Below the pieces are notes generated by a model. It was not told the origin of the DNA and searched no databases. It saw nothing but the letters and a program-made list of their open reading frames with translations. The position numbers and the translations under genes are program-made. A stretch of 64,000 bases of DNA. It comes from Zygnema cylindricum. Lineage: Eukaryota; Streptophyta; Zygnematophyceae; Zygnematales; Zygnemataceae. The stretch lies in NCBI GenBank assembly GCA_037447655.1, contig JBBHKE010002609.1, positions 248,001-312,000 on the forward strand, in the 5' to 3' direction. This document shows, in pieces, positions 56,801-64,000 of this stretch; within the stretch, counting starts at the first letter, position 1, and every line of letters starts with the position of its first letter.

Positions 56801-59800
56801 GAGGTAACAAACTGAGTCAAGCTCAGTATTGCAGAGACGTATTAGCGCGGTTAGGCATGTCGAATGCAAAACCACTTTCTACGCCTATGGATCCTAAGTG
56901 TCATTTAAGGAAGTTTGAGGATGAATCGTTGGTCGACATTCCATATCAAGAAGCCATTTGAAGTCTTATGTACTTGAGTGTGGGCACTCGTTTGGATATG
57001 CGGCGGCATTTTCAACTTTGAATCGATTCTGTCATGAACCAAAGAAATCGCATTGGGAGGCCGTCAAACATAACTTTTGATATTTTGCCGGTACGATTGA
57101 TATGGGATTGACGTACAAATCGGCAAGTTGCATTGGTTACTCCAATTCCGACTGGGCAAGAGATTACTATTCTGGAAAGTCAACGTCCGGATACGCATTC
57201 ATGTTCGGCGGTGCAATAGTTTCGTGGAGTTCACGTCTGCAACCGACAGTTGCATTAAGTTCAACGATAGCTGCATTAAGTTCAACGGAGGCTGAGTACA
57301 TGGCGGCTTGCCATGTCGCTAAAGCATCAATTTGGTTAAAAGAGATGCTCGGTGAATTGAAGATTTCGAATGTGTATTTGCAAATTTTTAGAGATAGCAT
57401 GAGTTCTATAGCACTTGTTAAAAATCGCGTATTTCACAAGCGTACGAAGCACATCTATATTTAATGGCATTTTGTGCATGATTTGGTCACCTTGAAAGAG
57501 GTGGAGTTTGTATTCTTGTCGATTTTGGAAGATGCCGCAGATTTACTTAGTACGTTGACTTCCTATGATGTGTTTGTCGGAGGCCGTCCAAAGTTAAGGT
57601 TAGCATGAAATGCATTCTTGTTTGCAATTTTCCACATCAAAGAGTAGGATTGTTATGGTTCGCTGTGGAAAGGACTGGTGTTGCATTTTGGCGTCCTGTC
57701 GCAGTTACCGTTACAGATTTGGTCTTGGTTCATTGTTTGGTTTCAATTGGCGTCTTGTGAGTTGTTTTGTGTTTCGTCCGTTGCCTATTGTCCGGTACGG
57801 TATTTGATGTCATTTAGGGCAACGTACTTATAACGTTCGGTTTAGTGCGCACCATTCAGTTTCGGCGCACAATGTTTGATTAGGCCCATATTCGCCTACC
57901 TTTTGTCATGTCCTTATGTTCAGTTTTACACTAAGTGTTACTGATAGTTTAAGTCTGTTAGGCAAAAGTATTTTAGAAAAGAGAGGTGAAAAGGTTAGTA
58001 TACCAAAAGGAGAAGGCAGAAAATACATTATAAAGAGGAAAGATCTCCAATTAAATGAAATCTTTTGTTGGAGAATTCTTTGGGCTCCTATCATGACTGA
58101 ATGCTTCTGCATGCTCTTTGAACTAATGTAATGTAATGTTCTGTCCCATTTCTGGCCGTGCTTCTTTTCTATCAATAGGGAGTGAGACTGTCCCATTTCT
58201 GGCCATGCTCCTTTTCTATCAATAGGGAGTGAGACAGGGAGAGAGATATGGAGAGAGGGAGAGAGCGAGGGCGAGAGATAAAGGGAGAGAGAAGAGAGGG
58301 AGAGGAAAAGGGCGTGGGAGTGCGAGAGGGAGAGGCAGAGAGGAAAGGGGAGAGGGGGGGAGGGAGATGTTGGGAGGGAGAGAGGGAGAGAGAGGGAGAG
58401 AGGGAGAGAGGGAGGGAAAGAGGGAGAGCGGGAGTGAGTGGGTGAGAGGGAAAGGGGGAGGGGAAGAAAGAGAGAGAGATAGGGAGAGAAAAGAGGGAGA
58501 GGGAGAGGGTGGGTGGGGAGAGGGGGGAGAGGGGGGAGGGGAGGAGGGGAGGGGGAGGGGAGCGAGAGAGGGGGACAGGAGGAGCGGGAGAGGGGGAAAG
58601 GGGGAGTGGGAGTGAGGGGAAGAGGCAAAGAAGGGGAGAGAGGGAGACAAGGAGAGGAATTGGGGGAGAGAGTAAAGGAGGGAAAGAGGGGAGAGAGTGA
58701 GAGGGATAGGGGAAGAGGTAGAGGGAGACGAAAGGAGGGAGGGACGGAGGTGGAATAGAGGGAGGGAGGGAGAAAAAGAGGGGGAATATAGGGAGGGAAA
58801 GGGGAGAGGGAGAGGCAGGGTGGAAAAGGGAGGGGGGAAGAGGGAGGGGGGAAGAGGGAGGGGGGAAGAGGGAGGGGGGAAGAGGGAGGGGGGGAGGGGG
58901 AGAAGGGGAGAGAGGGAGAGAGGGAAAGAGAGAGGGAGAGAGTGGGTGAGGAGGAGATGGGGAAAGGGGGAGGAAAGGAGAGAGGGAGAGAAAGGAGAAA
59001 GGGAGTGGGAGAGGTTGAGGGAGGGACGGAGGGTGGGTGGGGAGGGGGACGGGTGAGGGGGTTGGAGGGGCGGTGGGAAGGGGAAGCGGGGGAGTGGGAG
59101 AGGGGGAGAGGTGGAGAGGGTAAGAGGGGAAGAGGGGGAGAAGGGGAGAGAGGGAGACAAAGAGAGAGATTGGGGGAGAGAGAGGTATAGGAAGAGGGGG
59201 AGAGGGGAAGAGGTAGAGGGAGCCGGAAGGGAGGAGGGACAGAGGAGGCGGAGCGGGGGGAGGGGAGGGGTAGGGGGATGGAGGATAGAGGGAGGGAGGG
59301 GGAAGGGGAGGGGATTGTAGGGATGGAAAAGGGAGGGAAGAGTGAGGGGGAGGGGGAAAAGAAGGGGTAGGAGGGTGATGGGAAGGGAGGGAGAGGGGGA
59401 GGCGGAGGCGGGGGAAGGGGAAAGGGGAGGTGGATGGGGGAGAAGGAAGAGGGAGAGGGCGGCAGAGGGGGAGGGGAGAGCGAAAGGTTAGAGAGAGAGT
59501 GAGGGAATGGGGAGGGGGATCTACGGGTGGGCGGAGGGGGATGTGGAGGGGAAAGGCGAGGGGAGGGGGAGGGGGCAGGGGAAGGGAGGGAGGGAGGGAG
59601 AGAAGTTGTGGGCGAGGGGATTAAGGGGAGAGACGATGGAGAAATGGGAGAGAGGGAGATAGATGGAGAAATAATAAAATAAAGTAGTAATAACTGATAA
59701 TAACAATAAATATTACTATGTGGTGTTAAAAAATAGTAATAATAACAATATTAATTTATAGTAACAAGTAATGTTTAAAGTATATATAGAACTTATTTAT

Positions 59801-62800
59801 TAATGAAATATAATCTATTATAGATATTGGTGACAATACAGTGGCAACAATAAAAAAATAATAATTAAAAAGTTTCATGGGGGTTTGAAAGCTAGCGCAA
59901 TGAATTAAGAGTCCATTTGAGTGTTTGATGACAGAGGTCTACAATACAACCAGTTGAGTGGAAGCATTCCATCGTCCATCGGTCAACTCACATCCCTCCA
60001 ATACTTGTAAGACACGTGACACTAATGATTAACATTTAATAAATATGTAATGAGAACTAAGAAACTAATTGCAAAAAATAGCATTATCAAGAAAAATAAT
60101 TACTTAACGTATTAATGTTTAAACCATAAACAAAAATAACCACCAATAATAACCACACATTGTAATAATTATATGACAGGCAATTATGTCAATGAGGCAA
60201 ATAATGATCAAAAAGCAATAATGGTAAATTAAAAAAAGTGAAAAATGAAAATAAATATAAAAAAAATAATAAATATAAGTAATCTTATATTTATGAATAT
60301 GAATATAAACATAAGTATAAATATGAACATAAATATAAATATGAATATGAACGTGAACGGGAATGTGAATGTGAACGTGAATGTGAATGTCAACGTGAAC
60401 GTGAAAGTGAATGTAAACGTGTCTATGAAAGTGAACGTGAAAGTGAAAGTGAATGTGAAGTGTACGTGAACATGAATGTGAACGTGAGTGAATGCGGACG
60501 TGAATGTGAACGTGAATGTGGAGGTGAATGCTAATGTGAATGTGAACGTGAATGTGAACGTGAATGCGAACGTGAACGTGATCGTTTATGTGAATGTAAA
60601 CGTAACCGTGAACGCGAACGTGAACGCGAACGTGAACGCGAACGTGAACGTGAACTTGAACGTGAATGTCAATGTGAACGTCAACGTGAACGTCAACGTG
60701 AAGGTCAATGTGAACGTGAACGTGAATGTCAACGTGAACGCGAATGTGAATGTCAATGTGAACGTCAACGTGAACGTCAACGTGAATGTCAACGTGAACA
60801 TCAACGAGAACGTCAACGTGAACGTCAACGTGAATGTCAATGTGAACGTCAACGTCAACGTCAATGCGAACGTGAATGCGAATGTGAACGCGAATGTGAA
60901 CGTCAATGTGAATGTGAATGTCAATGTGAACGTGAACGTGAATGTTTATGTGAATGTGAATGTGATCGAAATGTGAACGTGAATGTGAACGTGAATTTGA
61001 ACGTGAACGTGAATGTGAATGTGAATGTGAAAGTGAAGGTGAACGTGAATGTGAACGTCAACGTGAACGTGAATGCGAATGTGAATGCGAACGTGAATGC
61101 GAATTTGAACGCGAATGTGATCGTGAATGTGAATGTGAACGTGAACGTCAACGTGAACGTCAATGTGAATGTCAATGCGAACGTGAATGCGAATGTGAAT
61201 GCAGTGTGAATTCGAACGTGAATGCGAATGTGAATGCAATGTGAACGTCAATGTGAAAGTCAATGTGAATGTGAACGTAACCGTGAATGTGAATGTGAAT
61301 GTGAAAGTGAAGGTGAACGTGAAGGTGAACGTCAACGTGAACGTCAACGTGAATGTCAATGCGAACGTGAATGTGAATGTGAACGTAACCGTTAACGTAA
61401 CCGTGAACGTGAATTTGAATTTGAATGTGAACGTGAATGGGAACGTGAATGTGAATGTGAACGTGAAGGTGAACGTGAATGTGATTGTTAGTGTGAACAT
61501 GAATGTGAACGTGAATGTGAACGTTAATTTGAACTTTAATATGAAGGTGAATGTTTATTTGAATGTGATTGTGAATGTGAACGTGAATGTCTATGTGAAC
61601 GTGAATGGGAAGGTGAATGTGAATGTGAATGTGAACGTGAACGTGAACGTGATTGTGCTTATTAATGGGAACATGAATGTGAACGTGAATGTGAACGTTA
61701 ATGGGAACGTGAAAGTGAATGTGAATGTTAATATATAATAATAGTTTTATACTAAATAATAAATAAAGTTAAAATTAATGAATAACAATGATAATATTTC
61801 ATCATAAAAAAGTGTAATAAACAATAAATAATAACAAACAATGATAATAATAATTGACAGTAATATAGATAATAATAATAAGAATAACAATAACAATGTA
61901 TATTAGTAAAAATATTTTTTAATAATCATAATAGATAAAATCATAATGATTAGTAGTATTAATAATAACGATAATAAGTGTAGGTGTATGATGATCGTGA
62001 CCTGATAAGAACAATTTCTAGAGACAATTAGTAATATTTAATAGTCATGAGTATTTATGTAAATAATCATTTTGAAAATAACGACTAACATTATTTGTAT
62101 TCCTAATTAATAGTAATAATTAGTAATAGTAATTATTCAATAAAAATAATCCGTTATAATAATTAGTAATAGTAATTCACAATAATAACAACATTTTTTA
62201 TTAGTTTCACATCATGGTTTTCAATATTCTTCTATGAAACAATAGTAAAAATATAGAATAAATTTTCAAGTAGACTCACTATTTAATTAACAGAATCATT
62301 AATGTAAAAGTAAATAACATTTATAGATAAAAATAATAATAATATTTATATTTAATACATATTTTAGGTAATAACAAAATTAGAACTAATTTTATTCAAA
62401 TATAATATGTATAATACCAAGTAAAAATTATATTGAATGATAAATTAATATTTATTCTACTATCAATAATAACAAGCAATACTTGTGATTAATAATAATG
62501 ATAATTAATAATGAGCAATAATAAATTATAGTAAGAAAAGTAATGAAAATAAGTAATAGTAGCAAAAGAATAAAAATGACAGAAATAATAAAAAATTATT
62601 GTAATAACATTAGTGATAAAATAAAACAAATACCTATAAAGTTTTATGAAATAACGGCAATAAGAAAAATAATGGTCATGATTGTAGTAACTATTGTAAC
62701 CACTTCGGCTTGATGAGAGAGCGTGCTTCTAGAGTACACAGAGAGAGGGAAAAATGGGTGGTGGAAGGAATTTATTATGATGATTTTTTTAAGGCGGGTT

Positions 62801-63190
62801 AAAGGGTTTATTCTGGGGATCTCATGAAGTGTTTGAAAGCTAGCTTGGCTAATTACGAGACTGTTTCGGAGGGTGGGTGTTGGTTGAATGTGAATGTTCG
62901 ATGCCATAGAGGTCTATCTACCAACCAGTTGAGCGGAAGTATTCCATCGTCCATCGGTCAACTCACATCCCTCAAAGAATTGTAAGACACATGACACTAA
63001 TGATAAACCTTTAAAGGGTTTATTCTGGAGGTTTCATGGGGTGTTTGAAAGCTAGCTTGGCTAATTAAGACGTCTTGGGGGATGGGTGTTGGAGGGGTGT
63101 GAATGTTCGATGCCACAGAAGTCTATATAACAACCAATTGAGTGGAAGCATTCCATCGTCCATCGGTCAACTCACATCCCTTTGGAACTT
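50781..63190 (+). CDS. Secreted/membrane LRR protein gene, exons 1-6, continues off-window
   Basis: Six exons join with GT..AG borders and compatible phases: 50,781-50,886, 51,008-51,119, 51,318-51,389, 59,935-60,006, 62,910-62,981, 63,119-63,190. The product starts with a signal peptide, an LRR N-terminal cap with two Cys, and four 24-residue plant-specific-type LRRs (LxxLxLxxNxLxGxIPxxIGxL). Exons 3-6 are each exactly 72 bp with phase-2 borders. Such proteins act outside the cell or as receptor ectodomains that bind peptides or pathogen molecules; ligand and class (receptor kinase, receptor-like protein, other) cannot be told because later exons are outside. Introns 3 and 4 (8.5 and 2.9 kb) carry satellites and a copia element. 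The gene model is inferred without transcripts. Confidence 0.75.
51008..51119 (+). CDS. LRR gene exon 2: LRR N-terminal cap
   Basis: The acceptor GCTGCTGCAG ends at 51,007 and the donor GGCGT|GTGAGT is at 51,120. The exon has 2 + 108 + 2 bases and joins exon 1 through a Lys codon. It encodes LEAVKAVAGNKGNF, then CDGLFFHCDDSRRVYGV. The two Cys before the first LRR resemble the plant LRRNT cap (Cys-x5-6-Cys before a GRVxxL strand). Intron 1 is 121 bp. Confidence 0.78.
51318..51389 (+). CDS. LRR gene exon 3: first LRR (72 bp)
   Basis: The acceptor GGGGTGCAG ends at 51,317 and the donor GTGAGTGG starts at 51,390. Joined to exon 2 (GT|A, Val) it gives YLSYMGLQGSIAAEIGNLTR then LKDL, an ordinary first LRR. 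Intron 2 is 198 bp. Confidence 0.8.
51714..52071. repeat. Homopurine tract, left part
   Basis: GGGGAGGGGGAGG-type sequence, nearly free of pyrimidines on the plus strand, with many G3-G5 runs that could form G-quadruplex or triplex structures. It continues at 58,180 beyond the copia-3 insertion. Confidence 0.97.
52072..52589 (+). repeat. 5' LTR of copia-3 (518 bp)
   Basis: Starts TGTCATGGTTCACTG and ends TTTCTATCA. A GTATAAGTATTTTAG string near 52,382 may serve as TATA box. Matches the 3' LTR with scattered substitutions. The primer-site region that follows reads CGTATCGGAACAGG. Confidence 0.95.
52661..53165 (+). pseudogene. gag N-terminal region of copia-3 with two tandem duplications
   Basis: The start ATGGGAGGAAAGAAG is near 52,661. 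A block ending GCTCCACAGTTTGCACCTGTG occurs twice (to about 52,710 and 52,775). A second duplication of about 57 bp (GGAGAGAAAAAATTCG...GATGAGTC) occurs at 53,043-53,150. The reading frame is interrupted after the first unit. Confidence 0.7.
53168..54030 (+). pseudogene. gag capsid and zinc knuckles of copia-3
   Basis: 53,293-53,613 encodes the UBN2-type gag (AHECWRAIENEFEKRNQNRG, NPNESIGYTSNRFNII). After a stop the nucleocapsid follows at 53,920-54,020, with CFHCNKLGHLAMSC and CYFCGK, a TAG, then GHLSSQC. The layout matches copia-2. Confidence 0.88.
54180..54930 (+). pseudogene. Protease and GAG-pre-integrase domain of copia-3
   Basis: EEWVIDTGASHHVC (54,278-54,320) keeps the D-T-G-A active site. 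54,480-54,809 encodes NLLSVPQIQRAGGS and LSLWHRRMCHTSEGSLRKML (zinc-binding His residues). A frame change follows at about 54,810. Confidence 0.88.
54931..55600 (+). pseudogene. Integrase core of copia-3
   Basis: The first motif reads VHINLCRNVKP, where copia-2 has VHIDLCGDVKP, so the first catalytic Asp is Asn. IRLDNGGDY keeps the second Asp and LEPNGVAKI keeps Glu. Several stops occur between 54,950 and 55,560. Confidence 0.88.
56060..56961 (+). pseudogene. Reverse transcriptase of copia-3
   Basis: WQPAWEKEYKSIVEKRTFEG, KKAIDAQWVFKKKTGA, LQMDVETALLNGELEEEVYM (first Asp), then a catalytic string reading VYSDDF where the family has YVDD (about 56,658-56,675), then LGDVRYILGIKV and AQYCRDVLARLGMSNAKPL. 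A 25-bp duplication (ACGGGTTAAAG) is near 56,485-56,520. Many stops. Confidence 0.92.
57000..57600 (+). pseudogene. RNase H of copia-3
   Basis: 57,102-57,464 reads GYSNSDWARDYYSGKSTSGY, where copia-2 has CDADW, so the first catalytic Asp is Asn (YSNSDW). Then SRLQPTVALS occurs, with a 20-bp duplication (CATTAAGTTCAACG twice, 57,252-57,290), then STEAEYMAACHVAKASIW. The tail continues in another frame to the purine tract. Confidence 0.9.
57651..58174 (+). repeat. 3' LTR of copia-3 (524 bp)
   Basis: Starts TGTTATGGTTCGCTG and ends TTTCTATCA, followed by the target duplication ATAGG. The last 38 bp plus the flank are repeated once more at 58,184-58,230. Confidence 0.95.
58180..59670. repeat. 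Homopurine tract, right part (about 1.5 kb)
   Basis: GGGAGAGAGGGAG and GGGGGAAGAGGGAGG units (a 15-bp unit is repeated four times near 58,828-58,885). Virtually all bases on the plus strand are G or A. It sits inside intron 3 of the LRR gene, so the transcript would carry a purine-rich RNA. Long open frames on both strands are artefacts. Confidence 0.97.
59935..60006 (+). CDS. LRR gene exon 4 (72 bp)
   Basis: Acceptor GATGACAG, donor GTAAGACACG. The first base completes a Leu codon. The unit encodes GLQY then NQLSGSIPSSIGQLTSL then QYL. It is the first of three nearly identical LRR exons. Confidence 0.8.
60245..61735. repeat. Hexamer satellite, GTGAAY/GTCAAC units
   Basis: About 230 hexamers. 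The left 100 bp is ATAAAT/ATGAAT, changing within about 50 bp into GTGAAC, GTGAAT, GTCAAC and GCGAAC variants. All frames give Asn-Val or Thr-Phe periodic peptides, which are artefacts of the hexamer. Confidence 0.97.
61736..62799. other. AT-rich intronic sequence
   Basis: AATAATAAT-rich, with no repeat unit or exon recognised. Confidence 0.7.
62910..62981 (+). CDS. LRR gene exon 5 (72 bp)
   Basis: Acceptor ATGCCATAG, donor GTAAGACAC. Encodes GLST then NQLSGSIPSSIGQLTSL then KEL, phase identical to exon 4. Intron 5 after it is only 137 bp. Confidence 0.8.
63119..63190 (+). CDS. LRR gene exon 6 (72 bp)
   Basis: Acceptor ATGCCACAG, donor GTAAGACATATG. Encodes SLYN then NQLSGSIPSSIGQLTSL then WNL. 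It ends in phase 2, so at least one more exon must follow beyond 63,190. Confidence 0.8.
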
Positions 63191-63379
63191 GTAAGACATA
63201 TGACACTAATGATAAACCTTTAATAAATATGTAATGAGAACAAAGAAAAATAATTACAAAAAAATAAAAAATTATGACTATTTAAAAAAAAAAAAATTAC
63301 AATCTTAATAGCTTTTAATAAATACAAAAGTATACTAAATGATTTTAATATTATGGTAGTGATAATTAATAATAATAAA

Positions 63380-63833
63380 AGTAAACGGATAGGGAGAGGG
63401 TGAGGGAATGGGGTAATGGGACACAGAAGGGCAAAAGAGTGGAGAAGGAGAGGAGAAAAGGATGAAAGGAGCAAAGGGCAGGAGGAGCAGAGGAAAAAAG
63501 AAAAAGGAAAGAGAAGGAGAGAAGGATGAAGAGGAAACGAGATAAAGATGTAGAGGGAGGTGAAAGGAAATCTGAGGAGAGATTAAACAGAAGAGAGAGA
63601 GAGAGGAGAGATGGAGGAGGAGGAGAGAGGGAGAGGGAGAGAGAGAGGGGAGAGGGGATGAGAGAGGGATGGAGGAGGAGAGAGAGAGGAGGAGAGAGAG
63701 GGGAGAGGGGAAAGAGAGGGGAGGGGGAGATGTGTGGGAGGGGAGAGAGAGGGGGAAGGGGATGGGGAGTGGGGAGGGGAGAGAGTGGGGAGAGAGAAGA
63801 GGAGGAGGGGGAAGGAGAGGGAGAGGACACAAG
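63380..63833. repeat. GA-rich homopurine tract
   Basis: GAGAGAGGGAG and GGAGGAGGAG sequence on the plus strand inside intron 6 of the LRR gene, of the same class as the tract in intron 3. Confidence 0.95.
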
Positions 63834-63837
63834 ACCT

Positions 63838-63890
63838 TTTCCAATAATTTAAGACACATGACACTAATGATAAACTTGTGTAAGCAACTA
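63838..63890 (+). pseudogene. Remnant of an LRR exon end and its intron start
   Basis: TTTTCCAATAATTTAAGACACATGACACTAATG matches the end of exon 4 (CTCCAATACTT) plus the shared intron start GTAAGACAC..GACACTAATG, but the donor GT is TT and the rest of the exon has been replaced by the purine tract. Confidence 0.6.
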
Positions 63891-64000
63891 AGTAACGAGA
63901 ACTAAGAATGAAAATCACAACAAGGGTGATTATTAAAAGAAAAATTGCTAAAAACCAAAATTACTGGGAATACTTATTAATAAAATATACACTAACAATT

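Larger units (their letters stand above)
52072..58174 (+). mobile_element. Ty1/copia element copia-3, LTR to LTR
   Basis: LTRs at 52,072-52,589 and 57,651-58,174 enclose gag, protease, integrase, RT and RNase H in copia order. The 5-bp target duplication ATAGG is perfect (52,067-52,071 and 58,175-58,179). Protein sequence is close to copia-2 (same knuckles, integrase and RT strings), so the two are sister families. Many stops, frameshifts and internal tandem duplications show it is inactive. Confidence 0.97.
51390..59934 (+). other. Intron 3 of LRR gene (8545 bp) with homopurine tract and copia-3
   Basis: Bounded by GTGAGTGG and TTTGATGACAG. Contains a homopurine tract (51,714-52,071 and 58,180-59,670) split by the copia-3 insertion. 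The last 60 bases (TTTCATGGGGGTTTGAAAGC onward) are shared with the ends of introns 4 and 5. Confidence 0.65.
60007..62909 (+). other. Intron 4 of LRR gene (2903 bp) with hexamer satellite
   Basis: Starts GTAAGACACGTGACACTAATG and ends GTTCGATGCCATAG. Contains the hexamer array 60,245-61,735 and AT-rich sequence at 61,740-62,640. No further LRR exon was found inside. Confidence 0.65.
62800..63240. repeat. Two tandem 209-bp modules, each with one LRR exon
   Basis: Module 1 (62,800-63,011) and module 2 (63,012-63,240) share AAAGGGTTTATTCTGG, TGTTTGAAAGCTAGCTTGGC, GAATGTTCGATGCCA, the exon, and GTAAGACA.ATGACACTAATG. A related module with exon 4 is at 59,873-60,065. Confidence 0.9.

Noticed and set aside
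58219-59160. 313-codon Pro/Ser/Leu minus frame
   Set aside because: It is the complement of the homopurine tract; no start context or domain.
60488-61738. Asn-Val and Thr-Phe repeat proteins
   Set aside because: Products of a hexamer satellite inside an intron; hexamers keep every frame open.

Overview
The window is repeat-dense nuclear DNA from a eukaryote, most likely a streptophyte plant (a charophyte alga or early-diverging land plant would fit; the species is not established). Three host-gene signals support this. They are the C-terminal exons of a plant-type SUD1/DOA10 ubiquitin ligase (39.8-42.6 kb), a relic exon of a plasma-membrane H+-ATPase with the phosphorylation motif (23.8 kb, minus strand), and a secreted leucine-rich-repeat (LRR) gene with plant-type 72-bp LRR exons (50.78 kb to beyond the right-hand part of the window). 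Everything else recognisable is transposon, satellite or simple-sequence DNA. There is a 10-base N gap at 5845-5854.

Layout: 1-4651 is a decayed Ty3/gypsy element (A, minus strand) with a 429-bp 5' LTR. It lies next to a broken open region (4.69-5.78 kb) homologous to the part upstream of the reverse transcriptase (RT) in a second gypsy element. That second element (C, about 7.1-11.86 kb, minus strand) carries a PHD finger after its integrase and is split by a 1.1-kb solo LTR. The same LTR family forms the 3' LTR of a Ty1/copia element (copia-1, 11.86-17.26 kb, minus strand), whose 5' end is fused to a LINE-like RT fragment (17.26-18.15 kb). From 18.3 to 31.3 kb there are simple repeats, a 1.3-kb pyrimidine minisatellite, a foldback repeat, the H+-ATPase relic and three head-to-tail MITEs with TAA target duplications (28.22-30.43 kb). 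Copia-2 (31,343-38,515, plus) is bounded by LTRs and itself carries a third copy of the copia-1-family LTR. After a 240-bp CT microsatellite come the SUD1-like exons. From 47 to 49.8 kb lie a tandem duplication split by a 398-bp hAT-like MITE and a large MITE split by a 665-bp hAT-like MITE, both insertions with perfect 8-bp target duplications.

The most interesting locus is the LRR gene on the plus strand. Exon 1 (50,781-50,886) encodes a signal peptide, exon 2 (51,008-51,119) an LRR N-terminal cap, and exons 3-6 (51,318; 59,935; 62,910; 63,119) are each exactly 72 bp and encode one 24-residue LRR. All junctions have GT..AG borders and compatible phases. The introns hold a homopurine tract with copia-3 (52,072-58,174, target duplication ATAGG) inserted in it, and a 1.4-kb GTGAAC-type hexamer satellite. 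Exons 4-6 encode an identical 17-residue core and differ in protein only at the variable positions of the LxxLxLxxN surface. They sit in duplicated modules (a 209-bp tandem unit for exons 5 and 6). This is the architecture expected for exon duplication or shuffling to diversify a recognition surface. The gene appears to run off the window and its C-terminal domains are not visible.
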